In this document: piece by piece, positions 30,597 through 39,799 of the stretch
Layout of the letters: each line of letters starts with the position of its first letter
Position numbering within the stretch: the first letter of the stretch is position 1
Origin: Betaproteobacteria bacterium SCGC AG-212-J23
Lineage (GTDB): Bacteria > Pseudomonadota > Gammaproteobacteria > Burkholderiales > SG8-39
NCBI GenBank assembly: GCA_001644455.1
Contig: LSTF01000029.1
Span: forward strand, 1-47,395
Direction: 5' to 3'
DNA: 47,395 nucleotides
Notes under the pieces: generated by a model
Database searches by the model: none
Told to the model about the DNA's origin: nothing
What the model saw: the letters and a program-made list of their open reading frames with translations, nothing else
Made by a program: the position numbers and the translations under genes

Positions 30597-31325
30597 TCAG
30601 ATCGCCACTTTCAGGAAGAGCATCGCGCCGCTCAGCACCAGCAGCGTGCCGACCACCCGCAGCATCCCTTCGCGGGTCATGTCGGCGTGCACCTTGTTGC
30701 CGATGTACAGGCCGATCAGCATCGGCGCCAGGCCCAGCACGTAGGCGAGCTGGAGCTTCGGCTCGAGCAGCAGGCCGGCGAAGAGGAACAGGGCGAGCCG
30801 GAAGCCGCCGTCGATCGCGATCAGCCACGAGAACGTGGCGCGCACCTCGCTCTTGTCATGCAGGCGCCGCGTGAGATAGATGATGTAGGGCGGCGAGCCG
30901 GCGCCAAACAACGCGCCGGCACCGCCGCCGACCAGCCCGGCCGGAATCGCCCAGACGCGCGACAGTTGCCCCTCCGGCTGCATGCCGAAGATGTTGCGAA
31001 AGCCGACTAGACTCACGAATGCGCCGAGCGCGATCAGCACCGGCTGGGTGGGCAGCGTAAGCAGGGCGAAAGCGCCCAGGCAGGCGCCGATCATTCCCGC
31101 CGGCAACAGAATCTTGATCTCCGACCAGTTCGCCTTCTGGTGGGTGGTACTGCCGAGAATCACCGACGCGGTGAAGTCGAGCGTCAGCACGAGCGGAATC
31201 GCGAATTGCAGCGGCTGCGACAGCGCCAGCAGCGGGACCGCAATCAGGGCGGAGCCAAAGCCGGTGATGCCGCGAATGAAATACGCGCTCATCAAGATGC
31301 ACAGCACGAGCGTCATGTCAGCCAC
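30597..31325 (-). CDS. TauE/SafE-family membrane permease
   Basis: 242 residues with about eight hydrophobic segments and the duplicated TauE/SafE architecture. Visible marks are ITGFGSALIAVPLLAL (about 19-34) and, in the second half, GLVGGGAGALFGAGSPPYI (about 150-168). The family exports or takes up small sulfonates and related organic anions. It is the first gene of the minus-strand unit leading to the PhnD-like protein, kinase and Bug gene. Thus its anion may be the signal that the kinase monitors (inference). Confidence 0.93.
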   Translation of the reverse strand: MADMTLVLCILMSAYFIRGITGFGSALIAVPLLALSQPLQFAIPLVLTLDFTASVILGSTTHQKANWSEIKILLPAGMIGACLGAFALLTLPTQPVLIALGAFVSLVGFRNIFGMQPEGQLSRVWAIPAGLVGGGAGALFGAGSPPYIIYLTRRLHDKSEVRATFSWLIAIDGGFRLALFLFAGLLLEPKLQLAYVLGLAPMLIGLYIGNKVHADMTREGMLRVVGTLLVLSGAMLFLKVAI

Positions 31326-31412
31326 TTACGAGATCCCCCCTAGACAAGCTGTTTTCGCATCAAGTATCCCTTACGGCCGGAAGGCCGGAGGCCCCTTGAC
31401 CTACTTTTGCAA

Positions 31413-31440
31413 TTGCGTTCTCTATGCCATTGTTTATCAT
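31413..31440 (+). promoter_or_regulatory. Candidate promoter for the TauD-type gene in the 153-bp divergent gap
   Basis: TTGCGT (31413-31418) and TATCAT (31435-31440) are spaced 16 bp, in the most AT-rich part of the 31326-31478 interval that separates the TauE-family gene (minus) from the dioxygenase (plus). The rest of the gap holds a GC-rich direct repeat (GGCCGGA twice, about 31375-31388) and the Shine-Dalgarno AAGGAGAGAG before ATG 31479. No other feature is seen in it. Confidence 0.4.
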
Positions 31441-31478
31441 ACGCAAATCACTAGTTTGCCGGACACAAGGAGAGAGCC

Positions 31479-32360
31479 ATGCCCGCCGTTTCCGTCAAAG
31501 TCCGCTCGCTGGGCACCTTGGGTGCTGAAATTGAAGGCGTCGACCTCGCGCGTGCGAGCGAAGCGGAGATCGATGCCGTCAAGAAAGCCTGGTACCGGCA
31601 CGATGTGCTGGTCTTCCACAAGCAACGCTTGAGCGACGACGACTTGCTGGCGTTCTCGCGCCATTTCGGCGATCTCGATTCGCCGCCCAACCAAGGTGCC
31701 GGTCGCAAATCGCCCGAGGGCTATCCCGACGTCTACGTCGTCTCGAATGTGCTCGACGCGAAGGGCGAGCCGATCGGCGCCCTCGGCGACGGCGAGGCTT
31801 CGTGGCACACCGACATGAGCTATGCGCCGCGCCCTCCCGACGCATCGATGCTGTACTCGCTGGAGATTCCCGCGCAAGGCGGCGACACGTCGTTCTGCAG
31901 CATGAAGGCCGCGCTCGCCAGGATGCCCAAGGCGCTGGCCAAGCGGATCTGGAATCTCGATATCAAGCACGACGGCACCTACGATTCGGGCGGGTACGTA
32001 CGCAAGGGACTCGCGGCCACGAACGATCCGCGTACTTCGACGGGTACGCCGCACCCTGCGGTCATCGCGCATCCCGTGTCCGGCCAGGCGGCTCTGTATC
32101 TCGGGCGGCGGCGCAATGCCTACATCGTGGGCCTCGAGCTCGCGGAATCCGAGCGCTTGCTCGACGAGATCTGGTCCTACGTCGACACCGCGGTCTACAG
32201 CCACCGGTGGGCACTGGGCGATCTCGTGCTCTGGGACAACCGCACCACCATGCATCGGCGCGACGCATTCGACCCGAAGGCGCGCCGCGTCATGCATCGC
32301 ACGCAGATCAAGGGCTCCGCCGCGCCGAAGCGGGCGCCGCAAGCCCTCCTCGCCGCCTAG
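31479..32360 (+). CDS. TauD/TfdA-family Fe(II)/2-oxoglutarate dioxygenase
   Basis: 293-residue oxygenase that hydroxylates a substrate while decarboxylating 2-oxoglutarate. The facial triad is clear: His110 and Asp112 in SWHTDMSY and His259 in TTMHRRDAF, with Arg270 or Arg274 as the 2-oxoglutarate-binding residue. The N-terminal LGAEIEGVDLA is typical. The start at ATG 31479 has a good ribosome-binding site. The neighbouring TauE-family permease suggests sulfonate or a similar anion, but TauD itself is only one member of this broad family, so the substrate is open. Its stop shares a CTAG with the convergent Hpt gene. Confidence 0.93.
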   Translation: MPAVSVKVRSLGTLGAEIEGVDLARASEAEIDAVKKAWYRHDVLVFHKQRLSDDDLLAFSRHFGDLDSPPNQGAGRKSPEGYPDVYVVSNVLDAKGEPIGALGDGEASWHTDMSYAPRPPDASMLYSLEIPAQGGDTSFCSMKAALARMPKALAKRIWNLDIKHDGTYDSGGYVRKGLAATNDPRTSTGTPHPAVIAHPVSGQAALYLGRRRNAYIVGLELAESERLLDEIWSYVDTAVYSHRWALGDLVLWDNRTTMHRRDAFDPKARRVMHRTQIKGSAAPKRAPQALLAA

Positions 32361-32707
32361 GCGCGCTTCAGCGCTTCGAGCGACTGCGCGATCAGCTGGG
32401 CGCCGGCGTCGAACTTGCGCTGCGCTTCGGCATAGTCCCCCGCCTTGGCGCTGCCCTCGATCGCCGCGAACAGATCGCTGAGCTCGCGGGCGCCGAGCTG
32501 GCGGCACGCGCCCAGCAGCGTGTGCGCCGCGCGCGCGGCGCCATTGGTGTCGCCACGGGCGACGCAGTCGGAGAATGTCGGACGGAATTCCGCCAGGCTG
32601 CCTTCCAGCTGGCTCACGAACCCCGAGAACAGGTTCGACTGTCCGGTGACGCGCTCGACCTGCTTGATTTCATCGATCAGTTCGCGATCGAGCTGCACGG
32701 GGTTCAT
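32357..32707 (-). CDS. Orphan histidine phosphotransfer (Hpt) protein
   Basis: 116-residue all-helical Hpt domain. The phospho-acceptor motif is AAHTLLGACRQLGA, with His at about residue 61. It has no kinase or receiver domains attached. It may serve the phosphorelay kinase at 26635-29733, although that kinase has its own Hpt, or another hybrid kinase elsewhere. It is convergent with the dioxygenase, and its 5' side faces the terminator of the ribosomal operon. Confidence 0.88.
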   Translation of the reverse strand: MNPVQLDRELIDEIKQVERVTGQSNLFSGFVSQLEGSLAEFRPTFSDCVARGDTNGAARAAHTLLGACRQLGARELSDLFAAIEGSAKAGDYAEAQRKFDAGAQLIAQSLEALKRA

Positions 32708-32755
32708 CGTTGACCGCTATGGTGTCCGAAAAGGCCCTTACCGTCGGTGAATTCT

Positions 32756-32780
32756 GCCCTGAAGGGTAGAACTTCAGGGC
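32756..32780 (-). terminator. Hairpin after the SDR gene, probable end of the ribosomal super-operon
   Basis: Perfect 9-bp inverted repeat GCCCTGAAG / CTTCAGGGC with a 7-base loop, beginning on the last base of the SDR stop codon. There is no following T-tract in the minus direction, so it is either a Rho-assisted terminator or an mRNA 3'-end stabilising hairpin. Confidence 0.6.
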
Positions 32781-33583
32781 TAGAACTTCTGCTGCGCGAG
32801 GCGCGCGTTCGTGGTGGGGCTCATGACCAGGAAGCCGGCGTCGACCGGCAGCGCCACGCCGGTGATCCAGCGGGCCTCGTCGCTGGCGAGGAAGACCGCG
32901 GCCCAGGCGATGTCCCAGCCCGTCCCCTCGGTGCCGAGCGGCGATGCCTGCTTGCGCGTTTCGCGCAGCGCCGCGTCCATCCGCCCGGCCACCATCGGCC
33001 CGTAGATCAGGCCGGGAACGATGCAGTTGACGCGGATGCCTTGACGTCCGTGGTCGCCGGCCATCGAGCGGGTGATGCCGATGACCGCGGCCTTGGAGGT
33101 CGAATAGGGTGTGCTCTGATTGGCGCGCAGGCCGGCGATCGAGGAGATGTTGATGATCGAGCCGCCGCCGCCCTTCATCATGTGCGGGATGGCGTACTTC
33201 GCGGTGAGGACGATGCTCTTCACGTTCACCGCCATCACCCTGTCCCACTGCTCCTCGGTCACTTCCAGCACGTCGGCGCGCACCGAGATGCCGACGTTGT
33301 TGTCGAGGATGTCGAGCCGGCCGTAGCGCTGCACCGCGGCTTCGACCATCGCCTTGCAGTCGGCGGCCTTGGACACGTCGCACTTGAAGGACGATGCGGC
33401 GCCGCCTTCCTTGGCGATCGCGGCGGCCGTTTCCCCGGCGCGCTCTTCCAGCGCGTCGGCGCAAAGCACCTTCGCGCCCTCGCGGGCGAAAAGGATTGCC
33501 GTGGCTTTTCCGTTGCCGAGCTCGGGGCCGCTGGAGCCCGCCCCGGTGACGATCGCGACCTTCCCGGCCAGCCTGCCGCTCAT
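32780..33583 (-). CDS. SDR-family oxidoreductase attached to the ribosomal operon
   Basis: 267-residue classical-type short-chain dehydrogenase/reductase. NAD(P)-binding site near the N-terminus (VTGAGSSGPELGNGKA, a variant of TGxxxGxG), NNVG at about 95-98 instead of NNAG, and catalytic Ser147 (or Ser148), Tyr160 and Lys164 (YSTSK). The C-terminus is normal. Its ATG directly follows the rplQ stop with no gap (TAGATG), so it should be transcribed and translated as the last gene of the S10-spc-alpha operon. The substrate is unknown. A metabolic SDR here is unusual and its expression would follow ribosome synthesis. Confidence 0.92.
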   Translation of the reverse strand: MSGRLAGKVAIVTGAGSSGPELGNGKATAILFAREGAKVLCADALEERAGETAAAIAKEGGAASSFKCDVSKAADCKAMVEAAVQRYGRLDILDNNVGISVRADVLEVTEEQWDRVMAVNVKSIVLTAKYAIPHMMKGGGGSIINISSIAGLRANQSTPYSTSKAAVIGITRSMAGDHGRQGIRVNCIVPGLIYGPMVAGRMDAALRETRKQASPLGTEGTGWDIAWAAVFLASDEARWITGVALPVDAGFLVMSPTTNARLAQQKF

Positions 33584-34027
33584 CTACGCGGCTTTGGCGG
33601 CTTTCTTCTCTTCGCTCTTCTTTGCCGCGCCCTGCTTCGGCCCGTCGGCCTTGGGTTCGGCGGTCGGCTCGGCGCGATCCATCAGGGTGACGAGCGCGAG
33701 CGGCGCGTTGTCGCCCTTGCGGAAGCCGGTCTTGAGGATGCGCAGGTAGCCGCCGTTCCGCTTCGCATAGCGCTTGCCGAGGTCGTCGAACAGCTTGGCG
33801 ACGATGTCGCGGTCGCGCAGCCGGTCGTAGGCGAGGCGGCGGTTGGCGAGCGAGGGCTTCTTGCCGAGCGTGATCATCGGCTCGGCTACGCGGCGCAGCT
33901 CCTTCGCCTTCGGCAGCGTGGTGGTGATTTCCTCGTGGCGCAGCAGCGACACCGTCATGTTGCGCAGCATCGCCGCGCGATGGCTGGAGGTACGGCCGAG
34001 TTTTCTGAGTCCGCCGCCGTGGCGAAT
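33584..34027 (-). CDS. rplQ: 50S ribosomal protein L17, apparent ATT start
   Basis: L17 of the large subunit, 147 residues. The conserved N-terminus [18 protein letters not shown] is coded from 34024 downwards, and the codon before it is ATT (34027-34025), not ATG. No ATG, GTG or TTG occurs in frame between the rpoA stop and this point. The next ATG (33970) would delete 19 conserved residues. An AGGA (34037-34034) lies six bases upstream, ideally placed for initiation at ATT. The C-terminal tail of about 27 residues is rich in Ala, Lys, Glu and Pro. It follows rpoA by one base. A base error in the assembly is the alternative to a true ATT start. Confidence 0.92.
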   Translation of the reverse strand: MRHGGGLRKLGRTSSHRAAMLRNMTVSLLRHEEITTTLPKAKELRRVAEPMITLGKKPSLANRRLAYDRLRDRDIVAKLFDDLGKRYAKRNGGYLRILKTGFRKGDNAPLALVTLMDRAEPTAEPKADGPKQGAAKKSEEKKAAKAA

Positions 34028-34028
34028 A

Positions 34029-35006
34029 TCAGGTCCTGTGCTCGAGACCGACCGGGGGCCAGTTTTCGAGCTTCATCCCCAAGGTGAGGCCGCGCGAGGC
34101 GAGCACTTCCTTGATCTCGTTGAGCGATTTGCGGCCGAGGTTCGGCGTCTTGAGGAGCTCGGTCTCGGTGCGCTGGATCAGGTCGCCGATGTAGTAGATG
34201 TTCTCGGCCTTGAGGCAGTTCGCCGAGCGCACCGTGAGCTCGAGGTCGTCGACCGGACGCAGCAGGATCGGATCGACCTGCGGCGACTTCGGCTGCTCGG
34301 TCGGCAGCGCCGTGCCTTCGAGCTGCGCGAACACCGAGAGCTGGTCGACCAGCACGCGCGCGGCGTAGCGGATCGCCTCTTCCGGCTCGATCGCGCCGTT
34401 GGTCTCGATGTCCATGATCAGCTTGTCGAGGTCGGTACGCTGCTCGACGCGCGCCGATTCCACCGCGTACGACACGCGCCGCACCGGGCTGAACGAGGCG
34501 TCGAGGATGATGCGGCCGATGCCCTTGGTCTCCTCCGGCAGGTAGCGCATGTTGCCCGGAACGTAGCCGCGGCCGGCCTCGATCTTGATCTGCATCTCGA
34601 GCTTGCCGCCCGAGGCGAGGTGGGCGACGACGTGCTCGGGGTTGATGATTTCGACGTCGTGCGCCGGCTCGATGTCGGCGGCGGTGACGAGGCCCTCCGA
34701 CTTCTTCAGCGTCAGGATCGCTTCGCTGCGGTTGTGCAGGCGGAAGACGACGCCCTTGAGGTTGAGCAGGATGTCGACGACGTCCTCGCGCACGCCGTCG
34801 AGGGTGGAGTATTCATGCACCACGCCGGCGATCTGCACCTCGGTCGCGGCATAGCCTGGCATCGAGGAAAGCAGGACGCGCCGCAGCGCGTTGCCGAGCG
34901 TGTGGCCGTAGCCGCGCTCGAAAGGCTCCATGGTCACGCGAGCGTGATTCGGCGAAACGTTCTGGACGTCGACGATACGCGGCTTCAAAAATCCCGATTG
35001 CGCCAT
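34029..35006 (-). CDS. rpoA: RNA polymerase alpha subunit
   Basis: 325-residue alpha subunit from ATG 35006 ([15 protein letters not shown]). The N-terminal assembly domain shows [20 protein letters not shown] around residues 29-48. The C-terminal domain, which contacts UP elements and activators, shows [19 protein letters not shown] and [14 protein letters not shown]. Length is normal. It lies in the canonical order rpsD-rpoA-rplQ. Confidence 0.98.
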   Translation of the reverse strand: MAQSGFLKPRIVDVQNVSPNHARVTMEPFERGYGHTLGNALRRVLLSSMPGYAATEVQIAGVVHEYSTLDGVREDVVDILLNLKGVVFRLHNRSEAILTLKKSEGLVTAADIEPAHDVEIINPEHVVAHLASGGKLEMQIKIEAGRGYVPGNMRYLPEETKGIGRIILDASFSPVRRVSYAVESARVEQRTDLDKLIMDIETNGAIEPEEAIRYAARVLVDQLSVFAQLEGTALPTEQPKSPQVDPILLRPVDDLELTVRSANCLKAENIYYIGDLIQRTETELLKTPNLGRKSLNEIKEVLASRGLTLGMKLENWPPVGLEHRT

Positions 35007-35038
35007 TGTTGGTCCTGCTCCTGTCTGCTTACTTCGAC

Positions 35039-35665
35039 TTACTTCGAATACAGCTCGATGATGAGACTCTCGTTGATCGTTTGCGGCAGCTCGCTGCGTT
35101 GCGGCAGCGCCTTGAACGTCCCCTTCAGCGCCTTGACGTCCACTTCCATCCACTCGGGAACGTGGCGCGCCGCCGCCGCTTCCGCTGCCGCCTTGATGCG
35201 CAGCTGCTCCTTCTGCTTCGGCGCAACCTCGACGACGTCGCCGGGCCGCACTTCGTACGAAGGAATGTTGACGCGCTTGCCGTTCACCAAGATGCCGTTA
35301 TGCCGCACCACCTGGCGGGCTTCCGCCCGCGATGCGCCGAAGCCCATGCGAAAGGTGACGGTGTCGAGGCGCGATTCGAGAAGCTGCAGCAGCCGCTCGC
35401 CGGTCACGCCCTTGGAACGCGCCGCTTCCTTGTACGTGCTGCGGAACTGTCCCTCCAGCAGGCCGTAGATGTGGCGGACCTTCTGCTTCTCGCGCAGCTG
35501 CTTGCCGTAGTCGGAAAGGCGCGCGCCGCTCTTCTGGCCATGCTGGCCAGGCGCGTAGGCACGGCGCTCGACCGGGCACTTGTCGGTGAAGCACTTCTCG
35601 CCCTTGAGGAAGAGCTTCTCTCCCTCGCGGCGGCAATGACGGCATTTGTCGAGATTTCTGGCCAT
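35039..35665 (-). CDS. rpsD: 30S ribosomal protein S4, zinc-binding (C+) form
   Basis: 208-residue S4, an assembly-initiating 16S rRNA-binding protein and, in E. coli, repressor of the alpha operon. The N-terminus carries CRHC, then [12 protein letters not shown], i.e. four cysteines (Cys8, 11, 24 and 29) forming a zinc site. Many gamma- and betaproteobacterial S4 proteins have lost this site. The S4 RNA-binding domain follows ([20 protein letters not shown]). It is nine bases downstream of rpsK. Confidence 0.98.
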   Translation of the reverse strand: MARNLDKCRHCRREGEKLFLKGEKCFTDKCPVERRAYAPGQHGQKSGARLSDYGKQLREKQKVRHIYGLLEGQFRSTYKEAARSKGVTGERLLQLLESRLDTVTFRMGFGASRAEARQVVRHNGILVNGKRVNIPSYEVRPGDVVEVAPKQKEQLRIKAAAEAAAARHVPEWMEVDVKALKGTFKALPQRSELPQTINESLIIELYSK

Positions 35666-35674
35666 TTCTGCTCC

Positions 35675-36100
35675 CTAGACCCGGCGGCGCTTCGGCGGCC
35701 GGCAGCCGTTGTGCGGAACGGGCGTGACGTCGGCGATGCTGCCGATCTTCAAGCCGATCGCGTTCAGGGCGCGCACCGCGGACTCGCGGCCGGGGCCGGG
35801 GCCCTTGATGCGCACTTCGATGTTCTTCACACCGCATTCCTGCGCCGCGCGGCCGCAGCGCTCGGCCGCGACCTGCGCGGCGAACGGCGTCGACTTGCGC
35901 GAGCCCTTGAACCCGGCGTTGCCCGAGGTCGCCCAGGCGAGCGTGTTGCCCTGGCGGTCGGTGATGGTGACGATGGTGTTGTTGAACGACGCGTGGATGT
36001 GCGCGATGCCCTCGGCGACGTTCTTCTTGACCTTCTTGCGCGCGCGCGCGGAAGCAGTCTGCTGCAATTCCTGGCGCGTCGGTGCGTTTCTGCTCGCCAT
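35675..36100 (-). CDS. rpsK: 30S ribosomal protein S11
   Basis: 141 residues, with the conserved [15 protein letters not shown] and the C-terminal [10 protein letters not shown]. It is slightly longer than E. coli S11 (129) at the N-terminus. The ATG directly follows the rpsM stop (TAAATG), so translation is coupled. It forms part of the small-subunit platform. Confidence 0.98.
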   Translation of the reverse strand: MASRNAPTRQELQQTASARARKKVKKNVAEGIAHIHASFNNTIVTITDRQGNTLAWATSGNAGFKGSRKSTPFAAQVAAERCGRAAQECGVKNIEVRIKGPGPGRESAVRALNAIGLKIGSIADVTPVPHNGCRPPKRRRV

Positions 36101-36484
36101 TTAAGCGGCCTTCCCGGCTGGCACGTTGAGTTTGATCGCGGCCTTGCGCGGACCCTTGCGGGTTCTCGCGTTGGTGCGCGTGCGCTGGCCGCGCGCCGGC
36201 AGGCCCTTGCGATGGCGCGAGCCGCGATAACAGTTCAGATCGATGAGGCGCTTGATCGACATCTGCACCTCGCGGCGCAGGTCGCCCTCGACGGTGAAGC
36301 GCGACACGCCCTCGCGGATGCGCTCGAGCTCGGCGTCGGTGAGCTCCTTGATCTTGCGGGTGCCCGGTACGCCGGCGGCGGCGCAGATCGCCTGCGCGCG
36401 CGCCCGGCCGATGCCGTAGATCGCCGTCAGCGCGATGTCCGCGTGCTGGTGATTGGGAATGTTGATGCCTGCGATGCGTGCCAT
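36101..36484 (-). CDS. rpsM: 30S ribosomal protein S13
   Basis: 127 residues beginning [19 protein letters not shown], with the conserved [20 protein letters not shown] and [18 protein letters not shown]. Head protein contacting P-site tRNA and the large subunit. It is preceded by a 50-bp AT-rich gap after rpmJ that contains an extended -10 promoter element. Confidence 0.98.
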   Translation of the reverse strand: MARIAGINIPNHQHADIALTAIYGIGRARAQAICAAAGVPGTRKIKELTDAELERIREGVSRFTVEGDLRREVQMSIKRLIDLNCYRGSRHRKGLPARGQRTRTNARTRKGPRKAAIKLNVPAGKAA

Positions 36485-36496
36485 AGGGAACCTGAA

Positions 36497-36505
36497 ATTA
36501 TATCA
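36497..36505 (-). promoter_or_regulatory. Extended -10 element upstream of rpsM
   Basis: On the minus strand the sequence reads TGATATAAT: a perfect TATAAT with the TGn extension, in the AT-rich rpmJ-rpsM gap. No well-spaced -35 is present (TTGCAA lies 20 bp upstream). If used, transcription would begin about 6 bases before the rpsM ATG, giving an almost leaderless alpha-operon mRNA. Confidence 0.4.
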
Positions 36506-36534
36506 GTTTTAACAAGGCGTTATTGCAACCCGAG

Positions 36535-36648
36535 TCAACCCTGGCGCTGTTTGTGCCGAGGATCCTCGCAAATCACCCGCACCACGCCCTTGCGCCGCAC
36601 GATCTTGCATTTGCGGCAGATCCTTTTCACCGACGCCATCACTTTCAT
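36535..36648 (-). CDS. rpmJ: 50S ribosomal protein L36, zinc-binding form
   Basis: 37 residues: starts [20 protein letters not shown] and ends with [13 protein letters not shown]. Cys11 and Cys14, a later Cys and His form the zinc ribbon. The gene sits between infA and rpsM, as expected. Start ATG 36648, stop TGA at 36535. Confidence 0.96.
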   Translation of the reverse strand: MKVMASVKRICRKCKIVRRKGVVRVICEDPRHKQRQG

Positions 36649-36657
36649 GTCGCTCTC

Positions 36658-36876
36658 CTACTTGGCGCGGAAGACGATTCTTCCGCGCGTCAGGTCATAC
36701 GGCGTCAGCTCCACCGTGACCTTATCGCCGGGCAGGATGCGGATGTAGTTCATCCGCATCTTTCCCGAAATGTGCCCCAGTACTACGTGCCCGTTCTCCA
36801 ACTTCACCCGGAAAGTCGCGTTCGGCAGGTTATCTATGATCTCGCCCTGCATCTGAATTACGTCTTCCTTCGACAT
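36658..36876 (-). CDS. infA: Translation initiation factor IF-1
   Basis: 72 residues from ATG 36876 ([20 protein letters not shown]), a single OB-fold with [19 protein letters not shown]. It binds the A site of the small subunit during initiation. Its location between secY and rpmJ is typical of betaproteobacteria. It starts two bases after the secY stop; the longer open frame upstream is secY in another frame. Confidence 0.98.
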   Translation of the reverse strand: MSKEDVIQMQGEIIDNLPNATFRVKLENGHVVLGHISGKMRMNYIRILPGDKVTVELTPYDLTRGRIVFRAK

Positions 36877-36878
36877 GG

Positions 36879-38195
36879 TCAGCGGACCGGCATGCCTCCC
36901 TTGAAATTGGCTTTGCGCAGCAGGCTCTCGTACTGATGGGTCATGATGTAAGCCTGGACCTGCGCCATGAAATCCATGGTCACCACGACGATGATCAAGA
37001 GCGAGGTGCCGCCGAAGTAGAACGGCACGTTCCACTTCAGGATCAGGAACTCGGGTAGCAGGCACACCAGCGTCACGTAGACCGCGCCCGCCAGCGTCAG
37101 TCGGGTCAGGATGCGCTCCAGGTACTTCGCCGTCTGCTCCCCCGGCCGGATGCCCGGAACGAAGGCGCCCGACTTCTTCAGGTTGTCGGCGGTCTCCTTC
37201 GGGTTGTACTGCAGCGCGGTGTAGAAGAAGCAGAAGAAGACGATCAGGCTGGCGTAGAGCAGCACGTAGATCGGCTGCCCGGGGGTGAGCGTCGCCGAGA
37301 TGTTCGAGAGCCAGATCAGGCCCTCGTGCGTGCCGAACCAGCCCAGCACGGTGGCGGGGAAAAGGATCAGCGACGAGGCGAAGATCGGCGGGATCACGCC
37401 CGACATGTTGAGCTTGAAGGGCAGGTGCGAGCTCTGCCCGCCATAGACGCGGTTGCCGACCTGCCGCTTCGCGTAGTTGACCAGGATCTTGCGCTGGCCG
37501 CGCTCGACGAAGCAGACCACTCCGGTGACGGCCACCACGGCGATGGCGATGAGCAGCGCGGTGACCGGATGCATCGACCCGGTGCGCACCAATTCGAGCG
37601 TGCCGGCGATGGCGTTGGGCAGGCCCGCGGCGATGCCGGCGAAGATGATGATCGAGATGCCGTTGCCCAGGCCGCGCTCGGTGATCTGCTCGCCGAGCCA
37701 CATCAGGAACATCGTGCCGGTGACCAGCGTCGTCACCGTCGTGACGCGAAACATGAGACCGGGATCGAGCACCAGGCCCGGCTGCGATTCGAGGGCGACC
37801 GAGATGCCCGTCGCCTGGAACAACGCGAGGAACACCGTGCCATAGCGGGTGTACTGGGTGATCTTGCGCCGGCCGGCCTCGCCCTCCTTGCGCAGGGCGT
37901 CGAGCGCCGGGTACACGGCGGTCATCAGCTGCATGATGATCGACGCCGAGATGTACGGCATGATCCCCAGGGCGAAGATCGTGAAGCGGCGCAGCGCGCC
38001 GCCCGAGAACATGTTGAACATGCCGAGCATGCCGCCCTGCTGGCCCTCGAAGAAGCTGGCGAGCACGTTCGGGTCGATGCCCGGCACCGGGATGTGCGCG
38101 CCGATGCGGAACACGACCAGCGCGCCGAGCAGGAAGAACAGGCGCCGCTTCAGGTCGCCGTAGCGCGCGCTGTTGGGATTGGGCAGACCGGCCAT
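36879..38195 (-). CDS. secY: Preprotein translocase subunit SecY
   Basis: 438-residue inner-membrane channel of the Sec system with ten membrane segments. Landmarks include [13 protein letters not shown] near residue 31, the [17 protein letters not shown]-type cytoplasmic loop near 165, and AEGKR-equivalent basic loops. The start overlaps the rplO stop by one base (TGATG). Normal length. Confidence 0.98.
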   Translation of the reverse strand: MAGLPNPNSARYGDLKRRLFFLLGALVVFRIGAHIPVPGIDPNVLASFFEGQQGGMLGMFNMFSGGALRRFTIFALGIMPYISASIIMQLMTAVYPALDALRKEGEAGRRKITQYTRYGTVFLALFQATGISVALESQPGLVLDPGLMFRVTTVTTLVTGTMFLMWLGEQITERGLGNGISIIIFAGIAAGLPNAIAGTLELVRTGSMHPVTALLIAIAVVAVTGVVCFVERGQRKILVNYAKRQVGNRVYGGQSSHLPFKLNMSGVIPPIFASSLILFPATVLGWFGTHEGLIWLSNISATLTPGQPIYVLLYASLIVFFCFFYTALQYNPKETADNLKKSGAFVPGIRPGEQTAKYLERILTRLTLAGAVYVTLVCLLPEFLILKWNVPFYFGGTSLLIIVVVTMDFMAQVQAYIMTHQYESLLRKANFKGGMPVR

Positions 38196-38740
38196 CAGGC
38201 TTTCGGCGCCTCTTCAGGCTTGGCGGCGGCTTGCGCGGCCTTGGCGGCCTTCTCGGCCTTCTTCGCTTTCCGGTCCTTCTTCTTCGGATCGGGTTCCGGC
38301 TTCGGCGTGATCGCGATCGAGCCGCCCGCGGCCTCGATCATCGAGCGCGCGCCCTTGGTCACCAGGATTTCCTTCAGCGCGACCTTGCGCTTGAGCTCGC
38401 CCGAGACGATCACCTTCGCGGCGAGCGCGCGGCGCGAGACGATGCCCGCCGCCTTCAGCACGTCGAGATCGATGTCGGTCGCCCCGATCGCCTGCAGCTC
38501 GCTGGTGCGCACTTCGGCGACGTCGTTGCGCGTCGGCGAGTTGAAGCCGCGTTTCGGCAGGCGGCGATGCAGCGGCATCTGCCCGCCCTCGAAGCCGACC
38601 TTGTGGAAGCCGCCCGAGCGCGCACGCTGGCCCTTGTGGCCGCGTCCCGCGGTCTTGCCCCAGCCCGAGCCGACGCCGCGGCCGACGCGGTGGCGATCGC
38701 TCTTCGAGCCCGGCGCGGGTTTGAGAGTATTCAGTTTCAT
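38195..38740 (-). CDS. rplO: 50S ribosomal protein L15 with basic C-terminal tail
   Basis: 181 residues. The normal L15 body starts [20 protein letters not shown] and continues with [13 protein letters not shown]. The family is about 144-150 residues long; here roughly 37 extra residues follow, rich in Lys, Ala, Pro and Glu. The start overlaps the rpmD stop (ATGA). Confidence 0.97.
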   Translation of the reverse strand: MKLNTLKPAPGSKSDRHRVGRGVGSGWGKTAGRGHKGQRARSGGFHKVGFEGGQMPLHRRLPKRGFNSPTRNDVAEVRTSELQAIGATDIDLDVLKAAGIVSRRALAAKVIVSGELKRKVALKEILVTKGARSMIEAAGGSIAITPKPEPDPKKKDRKAKKAEKAAKAAQAAAKPEEAPKA

Positions 38741-38913
38741 GAATCAATCCGCACGAGGTAGTTGACCTTGTTGATCATGCCGCGCACCGCCGGCGTGTCG
38801 GCGAGCTCGGACACCTGGTTGATCCTCTTCAAGCCGAGGCCGTACACGGTCGCGCGATGGTCGCGGCGCGTGCCCGACAGGCTCTTCAGCAGTCGGACTT
38901 TGATCTTTTTCAT
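38737..38913 (-). CDS. rpmD: 50S ribosomal protein L30
   Basis: 58 residues from ATG 38913 ([20 protein letters not shown]), with the conserved GLGLKRINQ motif. The ATG overlaps the rpsE stop as ATGA. Normal bacterial length; the longer frame upstream is rpsE out of frame. Confidence 0.97.
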   Translation of the reverse strand: MKKIKVRLLKSLSGTRRDHRATVYGLGLKRINQVSELADTPAVRGMINKVNYLVRIDS

Positions 38914-39431
38914 GATCCGGTGATTTCCTCGACCGTCTTGCCGCGGCGCGCCGCGATCTCCGACGGCGTGTGCATCGACTGCAGGCCGTTCAGCGTCGCG
39001 CGCACCACGTTGTAGGGGTTGGTCGAGCCGAAGCACTTGGCGAGCACGTTGGTCACGCCCATCACCTCGAACACGGCGCGCATCGGCCCGCCGGCGATGA
39101 TGCCGGTGCCTTCATGCGCGGGCATCATCAGCACTTTCGCTGCGCCCCAGCGCCCGGTCACCCGGTGATGCAGCGTGCCGTTCTTCAGCTTGACCTTGAA
39201 GAGCTTCCTGCGCGCCTCTTCCATGGCCTTCTGCACCGCGACCGGCACTTCGCGCGCCTTGCCCTTGCCCATGCCGATGCCGCCGTCGCCGTCGCCGACC
39301 ACGGTCAGCGCCGCGAAGCCGAGAACCCGGCCGCCCTTCACCACCTTGGTGACGCGGTTGACCGCGATCATCTTCTCGCGCAGGCCGTCGCCGCGCTCTT
39401 CTTGCTGCATCCTCGGTTGGATCTTGGCCAT
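38910..39431 (-). CDS. rpsE: 30S ribosomal protein S5
   Basis: 173 residues with the double-stranded RNA-binding-like N-terminal domain ([20 protein letters not shown]) and the C-terminal domain with [20 protein letters not shown]. It functions in decoding fidelity and lines the mRNA entry channel. It is ten bases downstream of rplR. Confidence 0.98.
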   Translation of the reverse strand: MAKIQPRMQQEERGDGLREKMIAVNRVTKVVKGGRVLGFAALTVVGDGDGGIGMGKGKAREVPVAVQKAMEEARRKLFKVKLKNGTLHHRVTGRWGAAKVLMMPAHEGTGIIAGGPMRAVFEVMGVTNVLAKCFGSTNPYNVVRATLNGLQSMHTPSEIAARRGKTVEEITGS

Positions 39432-39440
39432 GGAATTCCT

Positions 39441-39797
39441 TTAGAACTTCAGACCGCCGGCTCGCGCCGCGTCGGCGAGCGCTTTCACGCGCCCGTGATA
39501 TCGGTAGCCGCCGCGGTCGAACGCGACGGCCGAGATGCCCTTGTCCTTCGCCTTCGCGGCGATGCGCTTGCCGACCGCCTCGGCCGCTTTCTTGTTGCCG
39601 CCGTTCTTCACCTCCGCGCGCACTTCCTTCTCCACGCTCGAAGCAGTGGCGAGGACCTTGCTGCCCTCGGGGGACGTGATCTGCGCATAGATGTGCGCGT
39701 TGGTGCGATGCACGGTGAGGCGCACCGCGCCCACTTCCTTGATCTTGAGCCGGGTCTGGCGTGCTCGGCGCAGTCGGGCGAGATTTTTTGCGCTCAT
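39441..39797 (-). CDS. rplR: 50S ribosomal protein L18
   Basis: 118 residues, 5S rRNA-binding. Conserved [20 protein letters not shown] and the C-terminal [20 protein letters not shown]. The ATG lies two bases after the rplF stop. Standard spc order. Confidence 0.98.
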   Translation of the reverse strand: MSAKNLARLRRARQTRLKIKEVGAVRLTVHRTNAHIYAQITSPEGSKVLATASSVEKEVRAEVKNGGNKKAAEAVGKRIAAKAKDKGISAVAFDRGGYRYHGRVKALADAARAGGLKF

Positions 39798-39799
39798 GG

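Noticed and set aside
31479-32360. Taurine dioxygenase tauD
   Set aside because: Only the broad family motif is present; there are no taurine transport genes, and the TauE-family neighbour alone does not fix the substrate.
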